Part shown: piece by piece, positions 50,488-58,756 of the stretch | Numbering within the stretch: the stretch's first letter is position 1 | Layout: each line of letters begins with the position of its first letter | Origin: Plantibacter sp. VKM Ac-2880 | Lineage (GTDB): Bacteria; Actinomycetota; Actinomycetes; Actinomycetales; Microbacteriaceae | DNA length: 64,000 nucleotides | Direction: 5' to 3' | Assembly (NCBI RefSeq): GCF_015351235.1 | Contig: NZ_JADKSJ010000002.1 | Location: 186,001-250,000, forward strand | Made by a program: the position numbers and the translations under genes | The notes under the pieces: model-generated | What the model saw: only the letters and a program-made list of their open reading frames with translations | Database searches by the model: none | What the model was told of the DNA's origin: nothing

Positions 50488-50558
50488 GCACCCGAACGGA
50501 CGCCGAGCGCCGGCCCGGTCCGTGAACGCCGGAACGGTCCCTGAGCCTGTCGAAGGGC
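50488..50558 (-). repeat. Degenerate units ending in a palindromic repeat copy
   Basis: Several decayed CTGAGC/GGTCC units lead into a full element at about 50534-50558 (reverse orientation of the CCCTTCGACAGGCTCAGGG core). It fills the convergent gap between the MFS and SDR genes. Confidence 0.8.
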
Positions 50559-51362
50559 CTACTCCGCGACGCGCAACGGCCCCTTCGCCAGGCGGTACGG
50601 GGCCGCCTGCGCGACCGGCTTGATCGTGATGTGGTCGAGGTTCACGTGGGGTGGCAGCGAGGTCGCGTGGACGATCGCCTCGGCGACGTCGTCGGCCGAC
50701 AGCGGGTCGGGCACGTCCTCGTAGACGGCGTCGGCGCGCTCCTGGTCGCCGCCGAACCGGACGAGCGAGAACTCCTCCGTGTGCACCATGCCCGGGGCCA
50801 CCTCGATCACGCGGATGGGTTCACCGTTGAGCTCCAGGCGGAGCACCTCGAAGAGGGCGCGCTCGGCGAACTTCGCGGCGTTGTACCCGCCACCGCCGAC
50901 GTAGGCGACGTGTCCGGCGATGGACGTCACGCCGACGATGGTCGCCGCGCCGCCGTCGGGGATGCTCCGGCGGAGGATCGGCAGGAGCGCCTGCACGACC
51001 CGCTTCGTCCCGAGCACGTTGATGTCGTACATGCGCGCCCAGTCGTCGACGTCGCCGTCCTCGACGGAGGCCAGGCCGAAGGCGCCGCCCGCGTTGTTGA
51101 CGAGGGCGTGCGCCCCGCCGAGCCCCTCGACCCGGGCCGCGAGGGCGTCGACGTCGGCCTGGACGGTCAGGTCCGCGACGACGGCCGTGCCGCCGATGTC
51201 CGCGACGACGGCCGTGCCGCCGATGTCCGCGACGAGCGTCTCGAGGCGGTCGGCTCGGCGGGCCACCGCGACCACGTCCCAGCCCTCGGCTGCGAAGCGT
51301 CTCGCCGTCGCCTCACCGATCCCCGAACTCGCACCGGTCACCACCACACGTCTCGTCGTCAT
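50559..51362 (-). CDS. Short-chain dehydrogenase with an internal 9-residue duplication
   Basis: 267 residues, classical SDR of the YdfG/serine-dehydrogenase type. The cofactor loop TGASSGIGEATARRF, NNAGGAFGL, catalytic Ser in GVTSIAGHVAY and YNAAKFAE (YxxxK) are present. After beta-3 the segment ADIGGTAVV occurs twice in tandem, encoded by two perfect 27-bp copies at 51171-51224, so the protein carries an extra nine residues in the cofactor-proximal loop. ATG 51362 is leaderless (TACCCT, 6 nt). Divergent from metY. Confidence 0.9.
   Translation of the reverse strand: MTTRRVVVTGASSGIGEATARRFAAEGWDVVAVARRADRLETLVADIGGTAVVADIGGTAVVADLTVQADVDALAARVEGLGGAHALVNNAGGAFGLASVEDGDVDDWARMYDINVLGTKRVVQALLPILRRSIPDGGAATIVGVTSIAGHVAYVGGGGYNAAKFAERALFEVLRLELNGEPIRVIEVAPGMVHTEEFSLVRFGGDQERADAVYEDVPDPLSADDVAEAIVHATSLPPHVNLDHITIKPVAQAAPYRLAKGPLRVAE
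51171..51224. repeat. Two perfect 27-bp tandem copies inside the SDR gene
   Basis: Copies at 51171-51197 and 51198-51224 are identical. The length is a multiple of three, so the frame is kept (nine duplicated residues). A third partial start (GTCCGCGACGA) follows, consistent with replication slippage. Confidence 0.95.
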
Positions 51363-51412
51363 GCTTCCAGGGTAGCCACGCGCCGAGGGCGTTACGTCGT
51401 GTTTCCGCGCGG

Positions 51413-51441
51413 TTGGCCTGTCCAGGCGGGGCCGGTAGCCT
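51413..51441 (+). promoter_or_regulatory. Promoter of metY
   Basis: -35 TTGGCC (51413-51418) and -10 TAGCCT (51436-51441) with 17-bp spacing. The implied leader is about 115 nt and contains a CCGAC/GTCGG hairpin near 51476-51494. I do not recognise a SAM riboswitch in it. Confidence 0.5.
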
Positions 51442-51564
51442 CGGGGTCACGACGGACCACCGTCCTGGGACGCCCCGACGACATGGATGTCGGACCGAGC
51501 GGCCGACCGGCGGCACCCGACACCCGAGCAGCACCGACCACCCGAGCAGAGGGGACCATCCATC

Positions 51565-52890
51565 ATGAGCGATGCCACGAACGACTGGAAGTTCGAGACG
51601 AAGCAGATCCACTCGGGAGCCGCGCCCGATCCCGTCACGAAGGCGCGGGCGACGCCGATCTACCAGACCACGAGCTACGTGTTCGACAACGCCGACCACG
51701 CGAAGAACCTCTTCGCGCTCGCAGAGTTCGGCAACATCTACACGCGCATCCAGAACCCGACGCAGGCCGTCGTCGAGGAGCGGCTCACCGCACTCGAAGG
51801 AGGATCGGGTGCGCTCCTCCTCGCGTCCGGTCAGGCCGCCGAGGCGTCCGCCGTGCTGAACATCGCGCAGGCGGGCGACCACATCGTGTCGTCCTCATCG
51901 ATCTACGGCGGTACGTACAACCTCTTCAAGTACACGCTCGCGAAGCTCGGCATCGAGACCACCTTCGTCGAGAACCAGGACGATGCCGAGGAATGGCGGC
52001 GCGCCGTGCGTCCGAACACGAAGCTGTTCTTCGCGGAGACCATCGGCAACCCGAAGATCAACATCCTCGACATCCGGCTCGTCGCGGACGTCGCGCACGC
52101 GGCCGGTGTGCCACTCATCGTCGACAACACGATCGCGACGCCGTACCTGATCCGCCCCTTCGAGCACGGAGCGGACATCATCGTCCACTCGGCGACGAAG
52201 TTCCTCGGCGGCCACGGCACGGTCATCGGCGGGGTCATCGTCGACGGCGGCACGTTCTCCTGGACCGGTCACGCGGAGCGGTTCCCGGGCCTCACCACGC
52301 CGGACCCCTCGTACCACGGGGCCGTCTACACGGACGCCGTCGGCGACGCACTCGCCTACATCATCAAGGCCCGCGTGCAGTTGCTGCGCGACCTCGGTGC
52401 GGCCATCGCCCCGGCGAGCGCCTGGCAGCTCATCCAGGGCATCGAGACGCTCAGCCTGCGGATCGAGCGCCACGTGCAGAACGCCCAGCACGTCGCCGAG
52501 TGGCTCGACGCGCACCCCGACATCGCGAGCGTCAACTACTCGGGGCTGCCGTCGAGCCCCTGGTACGCCACCGCCAACCGATACGCCCCGAAGGGGGTCG
52601 GCGCGGTGCTGTCCTTCGAGCTGAAGGGCGGCGTCGACGCGGGTCGCGCGTTCGTGAACTCCCTGAAGTTGTTCTCGCACCTCGCGAACATCGGCGACGT
52701 GCGGTCGCTCGTGATCCACCCGGCGTCGACGACGCACTCGCAGTTGTCGCCCGAACAGCAGCTCACGGCCGGGGTCACGCCGGGCCTCGTGCGCCTCTCC
52801 GTGGGCCTCGAGAACATCGAGGACATCACGGCGGACCTCCAGGCGGGCCTGACCGCCGCGAAGCAGGTCGTCGAGGCCGCCCGGGTCTGA
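51565..52890 (+). CDS. metY: O-acetylhomoserine sulfhydrylase (aminocarboxypropyltransferase)
   Basis: 441 residues. A gamma-family PLP enzyme of the Cys/Met metabolism group that makes homocysteine from O-acetylhomoserine and sulfide. TKQIHSGAAPDPVTKARATPIYQTTSYVFDNADHA, SGQAAEASAVLNI, FVDNTIATPYL-like VDNTIATPYLIRPFEHGADI and the PLP Lys in VHSATKFLGGHGTVIGG are diagnostic. ATG 51565 follows AGGGG. Directly followed by metX, which makes its substrate. Confidence 0.94.
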   Translation: MSDATNDWKFETKQIHSGAAPDPVTKARATPIYQTTSYVFDNADHAKNLFALAEFGNIYTRIQNPTQAVVEERLTALEGGSGALLLASGQAAEASAVLNIAQAGDHIVSSSSIYGGTYNLFKYTLAKLGIETTFVENQDDAEEWRRAVRPNTKLFFAETIGNPKINILDIRLVADVAHAAGVPLIVDNTIATPYLIRPFEHGADIIVHSATKFLGGHGTVIGGVIVDGGTFSWTGHAERFPGLTTPDPSYHGAVYTDAVGDALAYIIKARVQLLRDLGAAIAPASAWQLIQGIETLSLRIERHVQNAQHVAEWLDAHPDIASVNYSGLPSSPWYATANRYAPKGVGAVLSFELKGGVDAGRAFVNSLKLFSHLANIGDVRSLVIHPASTTHSQLSPEQQLTAGVTPGLVRLSVGLENIEDITADLQAGLTAAKQVVEAARV

Positions 52891-52975
52891 TCCGTCCCGG
52901 GGTTGTGCCAGCCCGGTGCGCCGACCTCCACCGACCGGGTGACGTAACACAGCCGGTCAGCGCGCCAGGGCACGC

Positions 52976-52981
52976 CACAAT
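52976..52981 (+). promoter_or_regulatory. -10 box upstream of metX
   Basis: CACAAT, 8 nt before ATG 52990. The spacer also holds GGAG. Confidence 0.35.
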
Positions 52982-52989
52982 GGAGACCT

Positions 52990-54195
52990 ATGGACTGGCA
53001 GATCCCGGAAGACAGCGTGCCCTCCCGCTTCGTGACCGAAGCCGAGGTCGGCGCCCTGCTCGCGAACCCGCCCTCGAGCGGCGCGTGGCGGGACGGCGAC
53101 CGCCCGGGCGACCGGTTGTTCGCGCCGCTCGGCCGCCTCGACTTCGAGCACGGCGGCAGCATCCCGCACGCCAGGTTGGCCTACGAGACCTGGGGCACCC
53201 TCGACGACGACGGCGGGAACGCGGTCCTCGTGCTCCACGCCCTCACCGGCGACAGTCACGTGCTCGGCTCCGCGGGCAACGGGCACGCGACGGCCGGTTG
53301 GTGGGCCGGCGTGGTCGGGCCCGGGCTCGCCATCGACACCGACCGCTGGTTCGTCGTCGCGCCGAACATGATCGGCGGCTGCCAGGGCAGCACCGGGCCG
53401 TCGTCCTTCGCCCCCGACGGCGTCGAGTGGGGCTCACGCTTCCCGTACACCTCGGTGCGCGACCAGGTGGAGGCCCAGCACCGGCTCCTCGGACACCTCG
53501 GCCTCGACCGCTGGGCCGCCGTCATCGGCGGGTCGATGGGCGGCATGCACGCCCTCGAGTGGGCGGTCACCCATCCGGACCTCGTCGAGCGTCTCGCCGT
53601 GATCGCGGCTCCTCCGGTGACGACGGCCGACCAGATCTCCTTGAACTTCGTGCAACTCGAGGCGGTGCGGACCGACCCGAACTTCCAGGGCGGCGACTAC
53701 TACGACGCGCGCGACGGCGACGGTCCGCACCGCGGGCTCGCCCTCGCCCGTCGCATGGCGCTGCTCAACTACCGCAGTCCGGGTGAGTTGAACGCGCGGT
53801 TCGAGCGCAGCTGGCAGTCGAGCGTCAGCCCGCTCGGCCGGGGCGGACGCTTCGCCGTGGAGTCCTACCTCGACTTCCACGGCAACAAGTTCACGCGCCG
53901 CTTCGACGCCGGGAGCTACGTGACGCTCGTCGAGGCGATGAACTCGCACGACGTCGGGCGCGATCGCGGCGGGGTCGGAGCAGCGTTGCGCGGCTACCAC
54001 GGACCGTCGCTCGTGCTCGGGATCGACAGCGACCGGCTCTTCCCGGTCAGTGGGCAGGAGGAGATCGCGCTGCACCTCTCGGGCAATCTCGACGGCACAC
54101 GACCGGCGGTCCTCCGGTCCGATTTCGGACACGACGGGTTCCTCATCGAGAACGCGTTGGTCGGCCCGCATCTGCGTCGACTCCTCGACGTCTGA
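52990..54195 (+). CDS. metX: Homoserine O-acetyltransferase
   Basis: 401 residues, alpha/beta hydrolase that acetylates homoserine with acetyl-CoA. Diagnostic segments are ARLAYETWGTL, VLVLHALTGDSHV, the oxyanion-associated PNMIGGCQGSTGPSS, the nucleophile elbow VIGGSMGGMHALEWAV (Ser about 180) and the terminal SDFGHDGFLIE with catalytic His. It uses homoserine from the hom gene elsewhere in the window and feeds metY. It has its own -10 candidate, but read-through from metY across 99 bp is likely. Confidence 0.95.
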   Translation: MDWQIPEDSVPSRFVTEAEVGALLANPPSSGAWRDGDRPGDRLFAPLGRLDFEHGGSIPHARLAYETWGTLDDDGGNAVLVLHALTGDSHVLGSAGNGHATAGWWAGVVGPGLAIDTDRWFVVAPNMIGGCQGSTGPSSFAPDGVEWGSRFPYTSVRDQVEAQHRLLGHLGLDRWAAVIGGSMGGMHALEWAVTHPDLVERLAVIAAPPVTTADQISLNFVQLEAVRTDPNFQGGDYYDARDGDGPHRGLALARRMALLNYRSPGELNARFERSWQSSVSPLGRGGRFAVESYLDFHGNKFTRRFDAGSYVTLVEAMNSHDVGRDRGGVGAALRGYHGPSLVLGIDSDRLFPVSGQEEIALHLSGNLDGTRPAVLRSDFGHDGFLIENALVGPHLRRLLDV

Positions 54196-54275
54196 CGACC
54201 GGCACCTGGCCACCCCACACTCGTTCCGTTGCGCGCGCGTCACCCGATAAGGTGACTCCTCAGAGGAGCGTGAGC

Positions 54276-55442
54276 ATGGAACGCGAGGCGAGGACCAAGC
54301 GACGTCTGCTGCGACGCACGACACGCTTGTTCGGGCTCTCGGGATGCGTCACCGCCGCGATGATCCTCAGCGTCCCGGGGGTGGTCTCCGGAGGTCGGTA
54401 CGCCGCCGTGCTCCTCCTCGTCGCCATGCTGGCGATCGCACACATCGCCGCCGAGCAGTACGACGATCCCCGCTGGCTCGCCCTGGTCTTCGTCGCCGGC
54501 GTCGTCGCGGTCGTCTTCGTCGGCCTGTCCAACGGCGGCACCGGCAGCGTCGGACAGGCGGGCGCCATCGCCGCCATCGCCTCCCTCGGGATGGGGGCGA
54601 TCGCCGCGAGACTCGTGCCGTTCCGCCGCGCCTGGCCGTTGCTGCTCGGGGCGTTCCTGCTGACCGCCGTCGCGATCGTCGTCGTCACCGGGGCGACCAA
54701 CCTCACGATCCCCACCATCGGTCTCACCGCGGCCGTCTGGGTGACGATCGGAGCGTTCGGCCGGTGGCTCGACTCGAGCGTGCCCCGACTCATCCGGCGC
54801 GTCGACAACATCGGCAGCGCGTACAACGCGGAACGGCTCGCGAGCCAGGCCGAGTCGCAACGGCGACAGGATGCACGGCTCCTCCACGACACCGCGCTCG
54901 CGACCCTCACGCTCCTCGCGCACTCGGGGCGAGGGGTCGATGCCACCGCCCTCCGGTCGCAAGCACGGAACGACGCGCACCTGCTCCGGAGCCTCCGGCT
55001 CGGCGAGGAGCTCAGTCCTGTCTCCTCCGGCACCTACATCCTGCAACGGAGTGCCGACTTCACCCTCGACGAGGGCATCGAAGCCGTGACGGACCGCTTC
55101 GCCGGGCTGGGCCTCACCGTCAACGTCTACGGCGGTGGCCAGGCGAAGCTCGACCCCCGCGTGCGCGAAGCCTTCCTGCTCGCGCTCGGCGAATGCCTCG
55201 AGAACGTACGGCGTCATTCCGGCGTGGATTCGGCCGACGTCACCGTCTCCATCGATGAGCAGACCGCCAGGCTCCTCATCACCGACACCGGGAGCGGGTT
55301 CGATCCGACAGCGGTACCGGACGGTCACCTCGGCGTGGCTGAATCGGTCGTCGCGCGCATCCAGGAGGTCGGCGGCCAGGCACGCGTGTTCTCCGCCCCG
55401 GGCGCCGGGACGACCGTGATCCTGGAGGTCCCGCAGGCATGA
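54276..55442 (+). CDS. Membrane sensor histidine kinase (HisKA_3/NarX-type)
   Basis: 388 residues. An N-terminal membrane domain with about five or six helices (residues 20-160) carries no extracellular sensor domain. It is followed by the dimerisation helix QDARLLHDTALATLTLLAH with phospho-acceptor His204. The GHKL ATPase has ALGECLENVRRHSG (N box), LLITDTGSGFD (G1) and GAGTTVILEVP (G3). ATG 54276 follows GAGGAG; a longer form from GTG 54252 is possible. It overlaps the next gene by 4 bp and signals to the NarL-type regulator two genes on. Confidence 0.88.
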   Translation: MEREARTKRRLLRRTTRLFGLSGCVTAAMILSVPGVVSGGRYAAVLLLVAMLAIAHIAAEQYDDPRWLALVFVAGVVAVVFVGLSNGGTGSVGQAGAIAAIASLGMGAIAARLVPFRRAWPLLLGAFLLTAVAIVVVTGATNLTIPTIGLTAAVWVTIGAFGRWLDSSVPRLIRRVDNIGSAYNAERLASQAESQRRQDARLLHDTALATLTLLAHSGRGVDATALRSQARNDAHLLRSLRLGEELSPVSSGTYILQRSADFTLDEGIEAVTDRFAGLGLTVNVYGGGQAKLDPRVREAFLLALGECLENVRRHSGVDSADVTVSIDEQTARLLITDTGSGFDPTAVPDGHLGVAESVVARIQEVGGQARVFSAPGAGTTVILEVPQA

Positions 55443-56671
55443 GCATCGACAGCCTGGCCGCGGCCTCCGGGCCGACCCGCCGCTACCGGCACCGGCGTGC
55501 CCTGGACCGCCAACGGTCGTCGCTCGGGACGAGACAGCTGGGCATCGGGCTGTCGGTGTCCGGTCTCATCCTCGTCGCCTACGCGGCGATCCGGTTCGTC
55601 GAGTCGTTCTGGCACTACCCGCGTCCGCTCCTCACCGTGGTCGCCTGGCTGCTCCTCGCCGGCGCCGTCGCGTCCACCTTCCTGCTGCTCCGCCGTTCCG
55701 CGTTCCACCTGTCCGACCGATTGTTCGTCGCGCTGCTGATCGAGCTGGTGGTGGTCGCCACCCTCGACCTCGCGAGCGTGTGGAGCCGCGACGCCGTCGG
55801 GGTGTATCCGACGGCCGCCGCGGCCGTGGGTGGCGTGCTGCTCGCCGTCGTCACGCTCCGCCCCGCACGCGACGTCGCCGCGGCGACCGTCGTGCTCGGG
55901 CTCCTGCTCGTCGGGTCTATCCTCACCATCACGCGGACGCAGAGCGCCACCCTCGGGGCGGAGCTGATCTTCGCCGCGATCGCCGTCGTGCCGCCACTCA
56001 TCGCCTGCGCGATCGTCTCCCAGTACCGCCGGATCGTCCGCCTCGAACTCGACCGGGTCATGGTCGCCTCGACCGTCGCGAGCGTCCGCGACGCCCTCGG
56101 GTTCTTCGACTCCGAGGAGCTCGTCGCGCTCGACCTCGAGGCCGAGGAGTTGTTCGACGGGGTCGCCGACGGCTCCGTCGACCTCCCGCTCAGTCCCGAG
56201 CTCGCCGCCCGCGCGTCGCGCCTCGCCACGGAGCTCCGCCGCCACCTCATGTCGGAGGGCAAGGAGACCTGGCTCGAGCACGCGTTCCAAGAGTCGTCCG
56301 TGCTGTCCGAGCGCGCGACCCTGCGCGATCCCGAGCGGCTGGCGACCTATCTCGCAACGGATCAGCGGGATGGACTGCTCTCTGCAGTATGGTTGCTCCT
56401 CGGGGAAGCAGACGCGCAGACTGCCACAGCTGTGCTGACGCTCGGGCCGGTCGACCGCTCCGAACGACAGGGCCGTCCGGGAGCACTCACGGTCCCGATC
56501 GTCCTCGAAGCGAGCGGGGTGCAGCGCGCCAAAGTGGATCCCGCGGTTTGGGAAGCACTCGGACGAGTGGGCTCCTCTTCGGACACGTACCAGAAATCCC
56601 GCATCAGGATCGACATCGACAGCACCGTCGACAATCCCGCTGCGGGCCAGCGGAAAGGGGAACGTCAATGA
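55439..56671 (+). CDS. Membrane protein embedded in a two-component operon, unknown function
   Basis: 410 residues. About five membrane helices (35-200: LGIGLSVSGLILVAYAAIRF, LLTVVAWLLLAGAVASTFLLL, LFVALLIELVVVATLDLASVW, AAAAVGGVLLAVVTL, AAIAVVPPLIACAIV) precede a 200-residue cytoplasmic part. No His-kinase dimerisation His, N box or G box can be found there. The layout imitates the preceding kinase without its catalytic domain, so it may be a co-sensor or kinase regulator. It overlaps both neighbours by 4 bp (ATGA), so the three products are probably made in matched amounts. I know no named family. Confidence 0.7.
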   Translation: MSIDSLAAASGPTRRYRHRRALDRQRSSLGTRQLGIGLSVSGLILVAYAAIRFVESFWHYPRPLLTVVAWLLLAGAVASTFLLLRRSAFHLSDRLFVALLIELVVVATLDLASVWSRDAVGVYPTAAAAVGGVLLAVVTLRPARDVAAATVVLGLLLVGSILTITRTQSATLGAELIFAAIAVVPPLIACAIVSQYRRIVRLELDRVMVASTVASVRDALGFFDSEELVALDLEAEELFDGVADGSVDLPLSPELAARASRLATELRRHLMSEGKETWLEHAFQESSVLSERATLRDPERLATYLATDQRDGLLSAVWLLLGEADAQTATAVLTLGPVDRSERQGRPGALTVPIVLEASGVQRAKVDPAVWEALGRVGSSSDTYQKSRIRIDIDSTVDNPAAGQRKGERQ

Positions 56672-57318
56672 CGTCACAGGAGTCACGGATCAGGGTCGGC
56701 ATCGTCGATGACCACCGGATGCTGCTCGGCGCGCTCACCGAATGGATCAGGAGCGTCGCCGACGACATCGAACTCGTCGTCGTCACCCCCTCGTGGCCGG
56801 AACTCCTGACGCACCCGGCTTTCCCCGTCGACGTCCTCCTGCTCGACGTCGACCTCAAGGACAACGTCCCGGTGGCCGTGAAACTCGCGACGCTGAAGAC
56901 CACCGGCGTCACCACCGTGCTCATGAGCACGTACAGCGACCCGGCCGTGGTGCGCGAGGCCCTGGCGGCCGGCGCGCTCGGCTACCTCGCGAAGAGCGAG
57001 GACGCGGAGACCATCGTGCACGCGCTCCGCGCGGCATCCCGTGGCGAGTCGTACATCTCCCCGGAGCTCGACCTCGCGCTCGCGAGCGGCGCGTCCGGGA
57101 CGGGACCCCGCCTCAGCGCGCAGGAGCGTCGGGTCATGGCCCTGTACGCCGCCGGTGAGCCGGTGAAGATGGTCGCCGAGAGCCTCGGGATCTCCGACGA
57201 GACGGCGAAGAGCTACCTCAAGCGCATCCGAGAGAAGTACCGCAACGCGGGCATCGACGTCGGCACGAAGGTCGCCCTGCGGAAGCGCGCGATCCTCGAC
57301 GGCATCATCGTCGACTAG
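56668..57318 (+). CDS. NarL/LuxR-family response regulator
   Basis: 216 residues. Receiver domain: VGIVDDHRMLLGAL with the acidic pair, phospho-acceptor Asp60 in VDVLLLDVDLKDN, Thr/Ser switch in VLMSTYS, Lys in YLAKSED. The C-terminal LuxR-type HTH is LSAQERRVMALYAAGEPVKMVAESLGISDETAKSYLKRIREKYRNAG (about 150-196). ATG 56668 overlaps the membrane protein gene. Targets are unknown. Transcription ends at the hairpin at 57336. Confidence 0.93.
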   Translation: MTSQESRIRVGIVDDHRMLLGALTEWIRSVADDIELVVVTPSWPELLTHPAFPVDVLLLDVDLKDNVPVAVKLATLKTTGVTTVLMSTYSDPAVVREALAAGALGYLAKSEDAETIVHALRAASRGESYISPELDLALASGASGTGPRLSAQERRVMALYAAGEPVKMVAESLGISDETAKSYLKRIREKYRNAGIDVGTKVALRKRAILDGIIVD

Positions 57319-57335
57319 CCGCACTGATCACAGCT

Positions 57336-57371
57336 CAGGCGCCCCTTCCCCGATGGCGGGAGGGGCGCCTG
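57336..57371. terminator. Bidirectional terminator between response regulator and MFS gene
   Basis: Arms 57336-57350 and 57358-57371 form a 14-bp stem (one bulged T) around a 7-nt loop, in the 61-bp gap between convergent stops. TTCCG follows on the plus side. Confidence 0.8.
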
Positions 57372-57379
57372 TTCCGTCT

Positions 57380-58681
57380 TCAGACGGGGATCGGAGCCGT
57401 CGGCGGGTTGCGGTCCGCGACGCGTCGGTCTTCGGCCTTGTTCGCCCTGGCGAGCTCGCGCGCGAGTTGACGTCGCTCCACCCGGAAGCTCGTGATCACG
57501 ATCGCCAAGCCGACGCCCGTCAGCACGACACCCGTCCACACCGGTGCGAGGTAGCCGAGACCGCCCGCGATGACGACCCCGCCGAGGAAAGCACCGAGCG
57601 CGTTGCCGATGTTGAGGGCTGAGTGGTTGAGCGCGGCGGCGAGCGACTGACTGTCGCCGGCGACGTCCATGAGTCTCGTCTGGATGGCCGGCCCGAGCCC
57701 CTGCGAGGCGAACCCGACGGCGAAGACGAAGAGGAACATGGTCGGCGTCCATGACGCGGTGAGCGCGAGCGCGGTCAGCACGACGATCATGAGGCTGAAG
57801 AACACGATGAGCGCCCGCTTCACGCCGCGATCGGCGAGGTGTCCGCCGACGAGGTTGCCGATCGTCATGCCGACACCCATGGTCGCCAGGGCCCACGGCA
57901 CGAGGGATGCGGACTCGCCTGCCACCTCCGTCACGAGCGGGGCGAGGTAGCTGTAGACGGCGAAGAGCCCGCCGAACCCGATGGATCCGAAGCCGAGCAC
58001 GAACCACACCTGGCTCCGCCGGAACACCCGGAGCTCCCGCCGCATCGTCTGCTGCGGGTTCCCCGCCTGGACGGGCACGGCGAACCAGATCGTGACCGTC
58101 GCGAGCGCGAAGATCCCGGTGACGATGAGGTAGGCGGACCGCCAGCCGAACTCCTGGCCGACCCAGGTGGCGAACGGCACGCCGATCACGTTGGCGATCG
58201 TCAGGCCGGTCATGACGAGCGCGACGCCCTTGCCGCGCTTGCCCGGTCCCATGAGACTCGCGGCCACGAGCGCCGCCATCCCGAAGTAGGCGCCGTGCGG
58301 GAGCGCCGCGACGAAGCGGGCCAGCAGGACGAGGCCGAAGCTCGGCAGCAGCGCGGACGCGAGGGTGCCGACGGTGAACGCGACGCCGAGCCAGAGGAGC
58401 ACGGTCTTGCGGCGGTAGCGGGCGACGAGCGCGGCGATCGTCGGGGCTCCGACGACCACGCCGAGCGCATAGGCGGTGATCAGCCAGGCGGCCTGGGCGT
58501 TCGCCTGTTCCTGGCTGCGCGCCGCGAGCTCAGGGAGGAGGTCGGTGGCGATGTTCGGCAGCAGCCCCATCGCGACGAACTCGGTGGTGCCGATGCCGAA
58601 GGCACCCACGGCGAGCGCGAGGATGGCAAGACGAATACGGGTCGGCGACAGCTGCGTCGACCCGTCCAGGATGGTGGGCAT
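57380..58681 (-). CDS. MFS transporter, DHA1 drug/sugar exporter (AraJ/YdhP-like)
   Basis: 433 residues, about 12 membrane helices. ILALAVGAFGIGTTEFVAMGLLPNIA is the hallmark first helix of the AraJ/YdhP/Cml exporter group. ARYRRKTVLLWLG is motif A, MTGLTIANVIGVPFATWVGQEFGWRSAYLIV lies in helices 5-6, and a second-half LADRGVKRALIVFF repeats motif A. Substrate unknown. ATG 58681 is leaderless, with TACACT 6 nt upstream and a perfect 16-bp palindrome across the expected -35 region, so it is likely repressed by a dedicated regulator not in the window. Confidence 0.9.
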   Translation of the reverse strand: MPTILDGSTQLSPTRIRLAILALAVGAFGIGTTEFVAMGLLPNIATDLLPELAARSQEQANAQAAWLITAYALGVVVGAPTIAALVARYRRKTVLLWLGVAFTVGTLASALLPSFGLVLLARFVAALPHGAYFGMAALVAASLMGPGKRGKGVALVMTGLTIANVIGVPFATWVGQEFGWRSAYLIVTGIFALATVTIWFAVPVQAGNPQQTMRRELRVFRRSQVWFVLGFGSIGFGGLFAVYSYLAPLVTEVAGESASLVPWALATMGVGMTIGNLVGGHLADRGVKRALIVFFSLMIVVLTALALTASWTPTMFLFVFAVGFASQGLGPAIQTRLMDVAGDSQSLAAALNHSALNIGNALGAFLGGVVIAGGLGYLAPVWTGVVLTGVGLAIVITSFRVERRQLARELARANKAEDRRVADRNPPTAPIPV

Positions 58682-58687
58682 GGATCG

Positions 58688-58693
58688 AGTGTA
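58688..58693 (-). promoter_or_regulatory. -10 box, leaderless MFS gene
   Basis: TACACT on the minus strand, 6 nt before ATG 58681. Confidence 0.45.
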
Positions 58694-58701
58694 CGCGAAT
58701 C

Positions 58702-58717
58702 CTCGAATCGATTCGAG
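58702..58717. promoter_or_regulatory. 16-bp palindromic operator candidate
   Basis: CTCGAATCGATTCGAG is a perfect palindrome centred between 58709 and 58710. It overlies the spacer and -35 position of the MFS promoter, where a TetR- or MarR-type dimer would block polymerase. Confidence 0.65.
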
Positions 58718-58756
58718 TCCCGATCCCGAACGACCGCGTGATGCGTCCGGACGGGA

